This document shows, piece after piece, positions 1 through 5,636 of a stretch of DNA of 8,514 bases (positions are counted from its first letter, which is position 1; every line of letters begins with the position of its first letter). Source of the DNA: Actinomycetes bacterium (lineage in GTDB: Bacteria; Actinomycetota; Actinomycetes; Actinomycetales; Cellulomonadaceae); contig JAEWOA010000106.1 of NCBI GenBank assembly GCA_023461115.1, positions 1 through 8,514 on the forward strand, read 5' to 3'. The position numbers were made by a program, and so were the translations under genes. Below the pieces are notes generated by a model that made no database searches, was not told where the DNA came from, and saw only the letters and a list, made by a program, of their open reading frames with translations.

Positions 1-670
1 GCTCCGGGGCGCGCTGCGGCGAGCCCGCCGCCAGCGACGCGGGGTACGCCGCGGCGTGCGCGGCCTGCACCCCGACCACCCGCACGTCAGGCTTCACCGC
101 CGCGAGCGCGGTGACGATCCCCGCGGCCAGCCCGCCGCCGCCCACCGGCACGAGCACCGTGCGCACGTCCGGACACTGCTCGACGATCTCCAGGCCCACC
201 GTGCCCTGCCCGGCGACGACGTCCTCATGGTCGAACGGGTGGATCAGCACGGCGCCGGTGCGCTCGGCGTAGGCCCGCGCGTGCTCGAGCGCCTCCTCGA
301 CGCTGGAGCCCGTGAGCTCGACCCGCGCGCCGTACTCGCGCGTCGCGGCCACCTTGGGCAGCGCGGCGTCGACCGGCATGTAGACGACCGCGTCGATCCC
401 CAGGAGCTGGGCCGCGAGCGCGACACCCTGCGCGTGGTTGCCGGCGCTGGCCGCGACGACACCTCGCGCGCGCTCGTCGGCGCTCAGCCCGGACATGCGC
501 GTGTACGCGCCGCGGATCTTGAACGACCCGGCGCGCTGCAGGTTCTCGCACTTCAGCAGCACCGGGGCGCCGGCGATCGTCGACAGCGCGCGGCTCGTCT
601 CCAACGGGGTGCGCTCGGCGACCCCGTCGAGCAGGGCCGCCGCCCGCCGGATGTCGTGGATCGTGGTCAC
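1..670 (-). CDS. ilvA: Threonine dehydratase (threonine ammonia-lyase), N-terminal part, cut by the window edge
   Basis: PLP-dependent fold-type II enzyme expected to deaminate L-threonine (and often L-serine) to 2-oxobutyrate in the cytoplasm, the entry step to isoleucine. The reverse strand reads 223 open codons from a GTG at 670 to the left edge. Seen: the Schiff-base lysine motif GSFKIRGA with Lys51, the SAGNHAQG phosphate/substrate loop at residues 75-82, and the glycine-rich PLP phosphate loop VGGGGL at 176-181. These are diagnostic of threonine/serine dehydratases. Start choice: GAGG at 681-678 lies seven bases before the GTG, and the GTG overlaps the upstream gene's TGA (GTGA), so translation is probably coupled. 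The C-terminal half is outside the window, so the presence of an ACT regulatory domain, and thus biosynthetic versus catabolic type, cannot be judged. Serine dehydratase or serine racemase of the same family is the main alternative. Confidence 0.93.
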   Translation of the reverse strand, partial: MTTIHDIRRAAALLDGVAERTPLETSRALSTIAGAPVLLKCENLQRAGSFKIRGAYTRMSGLSADERARGVVAASAGNHAQGVALAAQLLGIDAVVYMPVDAALPKVAATREYGARVELTGSSVEEALEHARAYAERTGAVLIHPFDHEDVVAGQGTVGLEIVEQCPDVRTVLVPVGGGGLAAGIVTALAAVKPDVRVVGVQAAHAAAYPASLAAGSPQRAPE

Positions 671-1911
671 GCGCGCACCTCGTCGTCCTCGTCGTCCTCC
701 TCGACCTGCGCGATCGCGCGGTCGAGGATCGGGTGGCCGCGGCCGCGCACCGTCACGTGGTCGTCGGTGCCGAGCTGCGGGAACTTGTCGTGGCCGTGCA
801 GGTACAGCACCACGGTGTTGACCACCGCGACGATCGGCACCGCGAACAACGCGCCCAGGATGCCCGCCACGAACGAGCCGGCCGCCACCGAGAGCAGCAC
901 AGCCACCGGGTGCAGCGAGACCGCGTGGCCCATGAGGAACGGCTGCAGCACGTGCCCCTCGAGCTGCTGCACCAGCAGGACGACGCCCAGCATGAGCAGC
1001 GCCACCACGGGCCCGTGCGCCACCAGCGCGACGAGCACCGCGACCGCGCCCGTGACCACGGCGCCGACGATCGGGATGAACGAGCCCAGGAACACCAGGA
1101 TCGCGAGGGGCAGCGCGAGCGGCACCTGCAAGATCGCGGCGCCGATGCCGATGCCGGTGGCGTCGACCGCCGCCACCAGGATCTGGGTGCGCGTGTAGGC
1201 GCCGAGCGTCACGACACCGCGGCGCGCGGCCTGGTGCACCTGCTCGCGTGACGCACGCGGCAGCAGCCCGACGACCCACGACCAGATGGCCCGGCCGTCG
1301 AGCAGGAAGAAGAACGTGCAGAACAACGCCACGACCGCACCGGCCGCGACGTGCCCGATCGTCACCGTCGCATGCAACGCGCCCGAGACGAGCTGGTCGG
1401 AGTTGTCCGAGCCTGCCTTCTGCAGCTTGTCGAGCCATTCCTGCAGGTCCGCGGTGGAGAGCTGCAACGGGCCCGTCGCGAGCCAGTCGAGCACCTTCGC
1501 GAAGCCCTCGGACGCCTGCGACCACAAGTCCGCGATGCCCTTGACCACCTGGTTGCCGGCCAGGAACAGCATCCCCAGCACGACGACGACCAGCCCGCCC
1601 ACCGCGACGCCCGACGCGGCGCCCCGGCCGAGCCGCAGCCTGCGGTGCAGCCACCCCACGAGCGGGTGCAGCAGCACGGTGAGCAGCAACGCGATCGCGA
1701 CCGGCACGATCACCACGCGGAGGTAGGAGATCGCGGCGGCGATCACCGCGGCCACCGCGACGATCAGCAGCAGCCGCCACGACCACTCCGCGGTCCGCTG
1801 CACCGAGATCGGCACGGAGTCCACGGCGCGCCGCGGGCGTTCGTCGTCGAGCACGGCGGCGGGGCCCGTCGGGGCGCCGGCCGGCTCGTTCGAGGTTGGC
1901 GTCGTCGTCAC
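667..1911 (-). CDS. AI-2E family transporter (UPF0118 family membrane protein)
   Basis: A 414-residue polytopic membrane protein of the AI-2E exporter family (Pfam PF01594 type). Seen: a charged N-terminal tail of about 45 residues, two hydrophobic segments near 47-80, one near 100-118, an amphipathic extracytoplasmic-type region about 125-180, a segment near 185-205, then the conserved block YTRTQILVAAVDA (239-251) and the double-hydrophobic stretch with GSFIPIVGA (276-284), and QQLEGHVLQPFLMG (315-328) followed by a last pair of hydrophobic helices to about 371. This order is typical of the family. Members have been linked to autoinducer-2 export or to cation/proton antiport, but substrate cannot be read from sequence. 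The C-terminus ends in an unusual acidic tail EEDDEDDEVRA. Start is GTG at 1911; no Shine-Dalgarno is visible, but a TAGCCT box sits six bases upstream, suggesting a leaderless transcript. Its stop overlaps the threonine dehydratase start. Confidence 0.93.
   Translation of the reverse strand: MTTTPTSNEPAGAPTGPAAVLDDERPRRAVDSVPISVQRTAEWSWRLLLIVAVAAVIAAAISYLRVVIVPVAIALLLTVLLHPLVGWLHRRLRLGRGAASGVAVGGLVVVVLGMLFLAGNQVVKGIADLWSQASEGFAKVLDWLATGPLQLSTADLQEWLDKLQKAGSDNSDQLVSGALHATVTIGHVAAGAVVALFCTFFFLLDGRAIWSWVVGLLPRASREQVHQAARRGVVTLGAYTRTQILVAAVDATGIGIGAAILQVPLALPLAILVFLGSFIPIVGAVVTGAVAVLVALVAHGPVVALLMLGVVLLVQQLEGHVLQPFLMGHAVSLHPVAVLLSVAAGSFVAGILGALFAVPIVAVVNTVVLYLHGHDKFPQLGTDDHVTVRGRGHPILDRAIAQVEEDDEDDEVRA
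679..705. repeat. 9-bp tandem repeat encoding the acidic tail of the AI-2E protein
   Basis: CTCGTCGTC occurs at 679-687 and 688-696, followed by a degenerate third copy at 697-705. On the minus strand it encodes the Glu/Asp run near the C-terminus of the AI-2E family protein, just before the overlap with the threonine dehydratase start. In-frame unit gain or loss would change tail length without a frameshift. Confidence 0.75.
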
Positions 1912-1923
1912 CGGGACAGGCTA
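1912..1923 (-). promoter_or_regulatory. Putative -10 box for leaderless AI-2E transporter mRNA
   Basis: On the minus strand TAGCCT (1923-1918) matches the actinobacterial TAnnnT -10 pattern and is separated by exactly six bases (GTCCCG) from the GTG at 1911. That puts the expected transcription start on the G of the start codon. There is no purine-rich ribosome binding site. No good -35 hexamer is visible 17-18 bases further upstream, so the call rests on the -10 and spacing alone. Confidence 0.35.
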
Positions 1924-2030
1924 CGTTCGGCGGGGCGGGCATGCCGGGAACACGCGACGCGGCAATCGGGTTGTGCTGGCCGAAGTGGCACGAGCGGCGG
2001 CGCCGACCGGCGCGCCCGTGCCCTGCTCGG

Positions 2031-2037
2031 AGAGGAG
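2031..2037 (+). promoter_or_regulatory. Ribosome binding site deciding the msrA start
   Basis: AGAGGAG lies five bases before the ATG at 2043. The frame stays open upstream to 1896, but no comparable site precedes the earlier possible starts, and the upstream translation overlaps the divergent promoter region and does not resemble MsrA. Confidence 0.8.
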
Positions 2038-2042
2038 CCACC

Positions 2043-2711
2043 ATGAACTGGCTGTTCGGATCCGCCTTGAAGTCCACGATGGTCGACGAGGAGCGCGCGC
2101 TCGCGGGCCGGTCGTCGTACGCCTACACCGTCCCGGCCACCCACACCGTGCTGGGCACCGCGCTGGCCGGGCCGTGGCCCGCCGGAACCGCGGAGCTCTT
2201 CGTCGCGATGGGGTGCTTCTGGGGCGCCGAGCGCGCGATGTGGCAGCTCCCGGGCGTCGTGACGACGGCCGTCGGCTACCAGGGCGGGTTCACGCCCTAC
2301 CCCACCTACCAGGAGGTCTGCACGGGCCTGACCGGGCACACCGAGGCCGTGCTCGTCGCCTACGATCCCGCGGTCATCTCGCACGACGAGCTGCTGCGCC
2401 GGTTCTGGGAGTCGCACGACCCGACGCAGGGGTACCGCCAGGGCAACGACGTCGGCACCCAGTACCGCTCCGCGGTGTACACGACGAGCGACGAGCAGGC
2501 GCAGGCCGTGGCCCGCACGCTCGCCGAGTACCAGCCGCGGCTGACCCGCTCGGGCTACGGCGCCATCACCACCGAGGTGCGGCCCGCGTCCGAGGCCGGG
2601 ACGTTCTACTACGCCGAGGACTACCACCAGCAGTACCTCGACAAGAACCCGGACGGCTACTGCGGACTGGGCGGCACGGGCGTCTCCTGCCCGCGCCCCA
2701 CGGGCGCGTAG
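2043..2711 (+). CDS. msrA: Peptide-methionine (S)-S-oxide reductase MsrA
   Basis: Cytoplasmic repair enzyme that reduces methionine-S-sulfoxide in proteins or free, using thioredoxin. The 222-residue product has an N-terminal extension of about 50 residues, then the catalytic motif GCFWGAE (57-63) with nucleophilic Cys58, the GYQGGFTPYPTYQEVCTGLTGHTEAV block (78-103) and SHDPTQGYRQGNDVGTQYRSA (124-144), followed by YYAEDYHQQYLDKNP (189-203). Candidate resolving cysteines are Cys207 and Cys216 in the C-terminal GYCGLGGTGVSCP. This matches the longer, three-cysteine MsrA type of about 210-220 residues. Start is fixed by AGAGGAG five bases upstream of ATG. It stands alone, divergent from the AI-2E gene and convergent with the transglutaminase-like gene. 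No clear promoter hexamers are visible in the 131-bp gap upstream. Confidence 0.97.
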   Translation: MNWLFGSALKSTMVDEERALAGRSSYAYTVPATHTVLGTALAGPWPAGTAELFVAMGCFWGAERAMWQLPGVVTTAVGYQGGFTPYPTYQEVCTGLTGHTEAVLVAYDPAVISHDELLRRFWESHDPTQGYRQGNDVGTQYRSAVYTTSDEQAQAVARTLAEYQPRLTRSGYGAITTEVRPASEAGTFYYAEDYHQQYLDKNPDGYCGLGGTGVSCPRPTGA

Positions 2712-2780
2712 CGCCCCGGGCGGGTTCGGTCGGCCAAGCGCACCCGGGGCCCGCGCGGGCGTTGGATGGACGCGCCGCGC

Positions 2781-2798
2781 GGGTGGGGTGCGGGTGGG
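2781..2798 (+). other. Putative G-quadruplex motif
   Basis: Four G runs with very short loops: GGG T GGGG TGC GGG T GGG (loops of 1, 3 and 1 bases). This satisfies the usual G3+N1-7 pattern on the plus strand, the msrA coding strand. Its last two G runs overlap the left arm of the 14-bp hairpin at 2792-2832, so the two structures would exclude each other. Folding is inferred from the motif only. Confidence 0.55.
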
Positions 2799-2832
2799 CG
2801 GCCGGACGTGCCCCTACGCCGGCCGCCCACCC
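2792..2832 (+). terminator. Strong hairpin, probable msrA transcription terminator
   Basis: GGGTGGGCGGCCGG (2792-2805) is perfectly complementary to 2819-2832, and the top can extend with CGT/ACG (2807-2809 with 2816-2818) past a bulged A. It lies about 80 bases after the msrA stop. No T-tract follows, which is common for actinobacterial terminators. A smaller 8-bp stem at 2713-2750 directly after the stop is an alternative. Confidence 0.55.
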
Positions 2833-2836
2833 CAGC

Positions 2837-2913
2837 CCGTCGCGCTGCGGTCCCCCGTGGCCGGCGCGACGGCCTCGGCAAAGGCCTGCGGCAGCCGAGT
2901 CCCCCCGGTTGCC
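2837..2913 (+). ncRNA. Candidate structured RNA: two adjacent hairpins with C-rich loops
   Basis: Hairpin A pairs CCGTCGCGC (2837-2845) with GCGCGACGG (2864-2872) and carries CCCCC at 2852-2856 in its loop region. Hairpin B pairs 2890-2896 with 2907-2913 and exposes GAGTCCCCCC as its loop. Hairpin B contains a G-T pair (2894/2909) that is a legal G-U only in a plus-strand transcript, favouring that strand. Two neighbouring hairpins with C-run loops recall the layout of the actinobacterial 6C small RNA, but the first run is only five Cs and I cannot align it to that family. It may equally be the folded 3' tail of msrA or chance in GC-rich DNA. Confidence 0.22.
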
Positions 2914-2915
2914 TG

Positions 2916-2947
2916 GCACGACGCTATTGCCCGGTTCGGCGCCGTGC
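2916..2947 (-). terminator. Hairpin, possible terminator of the transglutaminase-like gene
   Basis: 2947-2939 pairs with 2924-2916. In a minus-strand transcript all nine positions pair, one as G-U; in a plus-strand transcript that pair becomes an A-C mismatch. This favours a role on the minus strand, about 70 bases after the stop at 3016. The loop is 14 bases and no U-tract follows. Confidence 0.35.
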
Positions 2948-3015
2948 GAACTGATGTCCACGCGGCGTAGGACCGGGGTCCAGATCACCCGTCCGAGTGA
3001 CAGCGAAGCCGACGG

Positions 3016-3951
3016 CTACGCCCGCCAGCGGTTCACCCGCGCGGCGAGGTCCGGGTCGCCGACGCGCCCCGCGGGGGACACCGTGACGACGCCGCCGCTC
3101 GGGTTCAGCCGCGCGTCGGTGGCGTAGCGGCGCTCGAGCTCGGCCTCGGCGGCGCCGTCGCCCGCGTCGGCCGCGACGAGCAACGCGGCGACCTCGTCCG
3201 CCAGCGCGTCGAGCGCGTCGTCGTCCCGCAGGAACGTCGCGTGGCCCACCGGCTCGACGCCCGCCGGAAGGCTCGCGCCGAACATGTCCCACAACAGGAG
3301 CTCGTCGCGCTGGCGGTGCGCGAGCTCCAGGAACACGTACTCGCGGACGAACTCCCTGCCGCACAGCTCGGGCAGCTCCGGCGCGACGCCGTAGGTCGAG
3401 CCGTCCGCGCGGCCCGCGCGGAGCTCCTGCCACACCTCGGCCGCCGTCTCGAACGGCGAGCCGACGCCTGACGGGATGTCGCGTGTGTCGAACGGCCAGG
3501 GGCCATCCCCCAGCTCCGGGTCGAACCGCGTCCACCGGGTCCCGTCCCACCACTCGACGATCACGTGGTCATGGTGGAAGGGCGGGGCGAAGTACCCGCA
3601 GAACCCGATGCGGGAGCGCGCCGGGATGCCGTGCGAGCGCAACGCGCCCAGGCAGAACAACGTGTGGTCCCGGCAGCAGCCCGCGACCCGCTTGCCCGGC
3701 TCACGCGCGGCGTCGAGGGGGCCGGGCTGCCGGCTTTGGGCGCACGCCGCGATCTGGTCGAGCCAGCGCAGCTCGATGTCCCACGCCTGCGCGTCGACGA
3801 GCTCGTCGGCATACGCGCGGTAGTGGATGATCGCCGCGGTCGCGGCACGCTGGAGGGCCGCGGGCTCCGGCGCGAGCGCCAGGAACGCGTCGGTGGCGGC
3901 GCGGGGGTCGCTGAACGCGCTGTGGCGCGCGTACTCGTCGAGGGCGGGCAT
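3016..3951 (-). CDS. Transglutaminase-like superfamily protein
   Basis: A 311-residue protein with a papain-like transglutaminase core. Seen: GCCRDHTLFCLGALRSHGI (91-109), where Cys93 in the G-x-C-x-D pattern is the likely nucleophile; PARSRIGFCGYF (110-121); HDHVIVEWWDGTRW (127-140) with probable catalytic His129; and FDPE (143-146) with probable catalytic Asp144. The full Cys-His-Asp triad is therefore present in the usual order. No signal peptide or membrane segment is visible, so it is probably cytosolic. The region after residue 150 is mixed helical and Asp/Ala-rich and I do not recognise it. Family members include proteases and peptide hydrolases; substrate cannot be assigned. Start is ATG at 3951 with GAAGG (3963-3959) seven bases upstream. 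It follows the FKBP gene on the same strand after a 136-bp gap that holds a long palindrome, so separate transcription is likely. Confidence 0.85.
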   Translation of the reverse strand: MPALDEYARHSAFSDPRAATDAFLALAPEPAALQRAATAAIIHYRAYADELVDAQAWDIELRWLDQIAACAQSRQPGPLDAAREPGKRVAGCCRDHTLFCLGALRSHGIPARSRIGFCGYFAPPFHHDHVIVEWWDGTRWTRFDPELGDGPWPFDTRDIPSGVGSPFETAAEVWQELRAGRADGSTYGVAPELPELCGREFVREYVFLELAHRQRDELLLWDMFGASLPAGVEPVGHATFLRDDDALDALADEVAALLVAADAGDGAAEAELERRYATDARLNPSGGVVTVSPAGRVGDPDLAARVNRWRA

Positions 3952-4043
3952 GCGCCTACCTTCGCCGCACGTCAGGGGCGTTCGTCAAGCCTCCGCGCCG
4001 AAGTGGGGCCCCCGGCCGCGCCGGGCGCACCGCCGCCAGACGC

Positions 4044-4075
4044 AGGCGTACGCCCGGCGCGCCGGGCGTACGCCT
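4044..4075 (-). terminator. 32-bp perfect palindrome, probable terminator after the FKBP gene
   Basis: AGGCGTACGCCCGGCG (4044-4059) is followed directly by its exact reverse complement to 4075, with no spacer. As RNA it makes a very stable hairpin of about 14 bp with a minimal loop. It begins 12 bases after the FKBP stop codon on the minus strand, the expected place for an intrinsic terminator, though without a U-tract. It also lies in the upstream region of the transglutaminase-like gene, so an operator role is the alternative. Confidence 0.6.
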
Positions 4076-4087
4076 ACCGCGTGGTGG

Positions 4088-4495
4088 TCAGCGGGAGGTG
4101 CCGACGATGTCGACGACGAACACGAGAGTGGCGCCGCCCGCGATCCCCGCCTGCGGGACGCCGCGGTCGCCGTAGCCGAGGTGCGCCGGGATCGACAGCA
4201 GCACGCGCGAGCCGACCTGCTTGCCCACGAGGCCGTCGTCCCAGCCCGCGATCACGGCGCCGACGCCGATCGGGAACGTCGCGGGGCCGCCGCGGTCGTA
4301 CGAGTTGTCGAAGACACCGCCGCCCCAGGACTGGCCGAGGTAGTGGGCCGTCAGGTCGTCCCCGGCCTCGACGACGTCACCGGACCCCTGCGACAGGACC
4401 TTGACCTCGAGCTCGCCGGACGCCGCCTGGGCGGGGAACGTGAGCGCCGGCTTCTGGCCGAACGAACCCGAGACCTCGGGCAGGGCAGCGGACAT
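4088..4495 (-). CDS. FKBP-type peptidyl-prolyl cis-trans isomerase
   Basis: A 135-residue single-domain FKBP that should catalyse cis-trans isomerisation of Xaa-Pro bonds during protein folding. Seen: an N-terminal strand region to about residue 35, then HYLGQ (51-55), FDNSYDRGG (62-70), the FPIGVGAVIAGWDDGLVG block (74-91) with the pocket Trp85, SIPAHLGYGDRG (101-112) and the last strand LVFVVDIV (124-131). These are the family's ligand-pocket and fold landmarks. There is no signal peptide, so it is cytoplasmic, like the short FKBPs common in actinobacteria. Start is ATG at 4495 with a strong AAGGAG (4508-4503) seven bases upstream. It lies 84 bases after the esterase gene on the same strand, so it could be read from the esterase transcript or its own promoter; I see no clear promoter hexamers in the gap. 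Confidence 0.95.
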   Translation of the reverse strand: MSAALPEVSGSFGQKPALTFPAQAASGELEVKVLSQGSGDVVEAGDDLTAHYLGQSWGGGVFDNSYDRGGPATFPIGVGAVIAGWDDGLVGKQVGSRVLLSIPAHLGYGDRGVPQAGIAGGATLVFVVDIVGTSR

Positions 4496-4579
4496 GGGAT
4501 GGCTCCTTCAACTCGATCGCGCGCCCCCGTCCGGAGGCACGCGCTCCATCGTGCCCCACACGGCTGACACAGGTCGCGT

Positions 4580-5572
4580 TCAGCCGGCGACGAGCGCGCC
4601 CAGCCAGCGCAGCTGCCGGTCGAGCTGGTGGCCCTGGCCGCCCTCGTGCTGGTTGAACTCGTACACCTCGATCCCAGCGGCCGGGCGCGCAGGCGCGAGC
4701 GAGCCGTAGTGGTTGAGAGCGGCGAACACCGTGGACGGCGGGCAGATCGGATCGCGCAACGCGACCGAGAACAGCGCGGGCGCGGACGCCCTGCGGCCCA
4801 GGTGGACACCGTCGAAGTAGGACAGGGTGCGGAACGTCTGCTCGACCCGGTCCCGGTGCACCGCGAGGTACTGCACGATCTCCCCGAACGGGAAGCCGTC
4901 GGTGACGTCGACGGCGCGGCGGTAGTGGCACAGGAACGGCACGTCCGGCATCGCGGCCACCAGGCCCGACGAGAGCCCCGCGGCCGCGAGCGCGAGGCCC
5001 CCGCCCTGGCTGATCCCTGCGACCGCGACCCGTGCGGGGTCGACTCCGGGGAGCGCGCGGACGGCGTCGACCGCCCGCACCGCATCCGTCATGAGACGGC
5101 GGTAGTAGTGCGTCTCGGGTGACTCGATGCCGCGGGTCATGACGCCGGGCGCGGCGGGGCCCGTGGGGCCGTCGTCGGGCGTGTGGCCGCCGTTCCCCCA
5201 CGTCGAGCCCTGCCCGCGGGTGTCCATCAGCAGGTGCACGTAGCCGGCCGCGGCCCACGCCAGGTGCTCGTGCGCGAAGCCGCGGCCACCGCCGTAGCCG
5301 ACGAACTCGACGACCGCCGGCAAGGCCTCGGACGAGGAACCCGCGGGGCGCGTCACCCACGCGCGGACCGGCTGGCCGCCGAATCCGGCGAACGTCAGGT
5401 CGGTGGTCTCGATGAGCCGCAGCGCGGTGTCGTGCGGGCGCGCGTCGAGGAGCACGTCGTGGCGGCGCGCGTCGTCGAGCGTGTGGGCCCAGAAGTCGTC
5501 GAAGTCTGCGGGCTCGTCGAGCTCCGGCGCATAGCCGCGCAGCTCGGGCAGGGGCAGGTCGTAGATGGCCAC
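4580..5572 (-). CDS. Acetylxylan esterase / cephalosporin-C deacetylase family hydrolase
   Basis: A 330-residue alpha/beta hydrolase of the AXE1 family (CE7 carbohydrate esterases), expected to remove acetyl groups from xylo-oligosaccharides and other small acetylated compounds. Seen: the family-type N-terminus IYDLPLPELRGYAPE; GYGGGRG (92-98) with the oxyanion-hole Tyr93; MDTRGQG (116-122), a family hallmark; the nucleophile elbow GISQGGG with Ser188; the acid Asp274 in RDPICPPST; and the catalytic His309 in NQHEGGQ. The length matches the family. No signal peptide is present, so it probably acts inside the cell on imported acetylated oligosaccharides. Start is GTG at 5572: the N-terminus aligns with the family there, and although no Shine-Dalgarno is visible, a TAGCGT box lies six bases upstream, suggesting a leaderless mRNA. 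No sugar transporter or glycosidase lies nearby to name the substrate. Confidence 0.93.
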   Translation of the reverse strand: MAIYDLPLPELRGYAPELDEPADFDDFWAHTLDDARRHDVLLDARPHDTALRLIETTDLTFAGFGGQPVRAWVTRPAGSSSEALPAVVEFVGYGGGRGFAHEHLAWAAAGYVHLLMDTRGQGSTWGNGGHTPDDGPTGPAAPGVMTRGIESPETHYYRRLMTDAVRAVDAVRALPGVDPARVAVAGISQGGGLALAAAGLSSGLVAAMPDVPFLCHYRRAVDVTDGFPFGEIVQYLAVHRDRVEQTFRTLSYFDGVHLGRRASAPALFSVALRDPICPPSTVFAALNHYGSLAPARPAAGIEVYEFNQHEGGQGHQLDRQLRWLGALVAG

Positions 5573-5584
5573 CGCTGGACGCTA
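5573..5584 (-). promoter_or_regulatory. Putative -10 box for leaderless esterase mRNA
   Basis: TAGCGT (5584-5579, minus strand) fits TAnnnT and is separated by six bases (CCAGCG) from the GTG at 5572, the same geometry as before the AI-2E gene. No Shine-Dalgarno is present. The corresponding -35 position falls inside the hairpin at 5587-5619 and has a poor match to consensus. Confidence 0.38.
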
Positions 5585-5586
5585 CT

Positions 5587-5619
5587 GCGCGCCGCCGCCC
5601 GAGAAGGGCGACGGCGCGC
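5587..5619 (-). terminator. Probable terminator of the Bax inhibitor-1 family gene
   Basis: On the minus strand GCGCGCCGTCGCCC (5619-5606) pairs with GGGCGGCGGCGCGC (5600-5587) across a five-base loop TTCTC. All 14 positions pair in a minus-strand RNA, one as U-G. In a plus-strand RNA that pair would be a C-A mismatch, so the hairpin is built for the minus strand. It lies about 60 bases after the stop at 5679. There is no U-tract. Confidence 0.6.
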
Positions 5620-5636
5620 AGGAGGTGTAGCCGTGG

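Larger units (their letters stand above)
2712..3015. other. Convergent intergenic region, no convincing gene, rich in inverted repeats
   Basis: This 304-bp gap lies between the 3' ends of msrA and the transglutaminase-like gene. I find no reading frame with a good start site or family resemblance. It holds a chain of inverted repeats: 2713-2720 with 2743-2750 (8 bp), 2792-2805 with 2819-2832 (14 bp), 2837-2845 with 2864-2872 (9 bp), 2890-2896 with 2907-2913 (7 bp including one G-U) and 2916-2924 with 2939-2947 (8 of 9 bp). Some of these must be terminators for the two converging genes. The rest might be a small structured RNA. The segment 2950-3015 shows only a short GGACC/GGTCC palindrome at 2970-2981. 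Confidence 0.7.

Noticed and set aside
1992..2012. GCGCCG-AC-CGGCGC inverted repeat upstream of msrA as an operator
   Set aside because: The arms are six GC-only bases, which occur often by chance in this DNA, and there is no promoter nearby to tie it to.
1896..2042. Upstream extension of the msrA reading frame
   Set aside because: It has no ribosome binding site, overlaps the divergent AI-2E promoter and coding start, and does not resemble MsrA. The ATG at 2043 has AGAGGAG at ideal spacing.
2566..2988. Minus-strand frame with an early stretch LRRVDISSHGAEPGNSVVPG
   Set aside because: The start of this translation looks less Arg-rich than most shadows, but there is no clear ribosome binding site, the frame crosses the hairpin cluster and then runs antisense into msrA. 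I keep it only as a possible short or decayed frame.
4377..5360. Second minus-strand frame inside the esterase gene
   Set aside because: It is almost entirely Arg/Gly/Pro/Ala-rich, overlaps the catalytic frame of the esterase and shows no motif.
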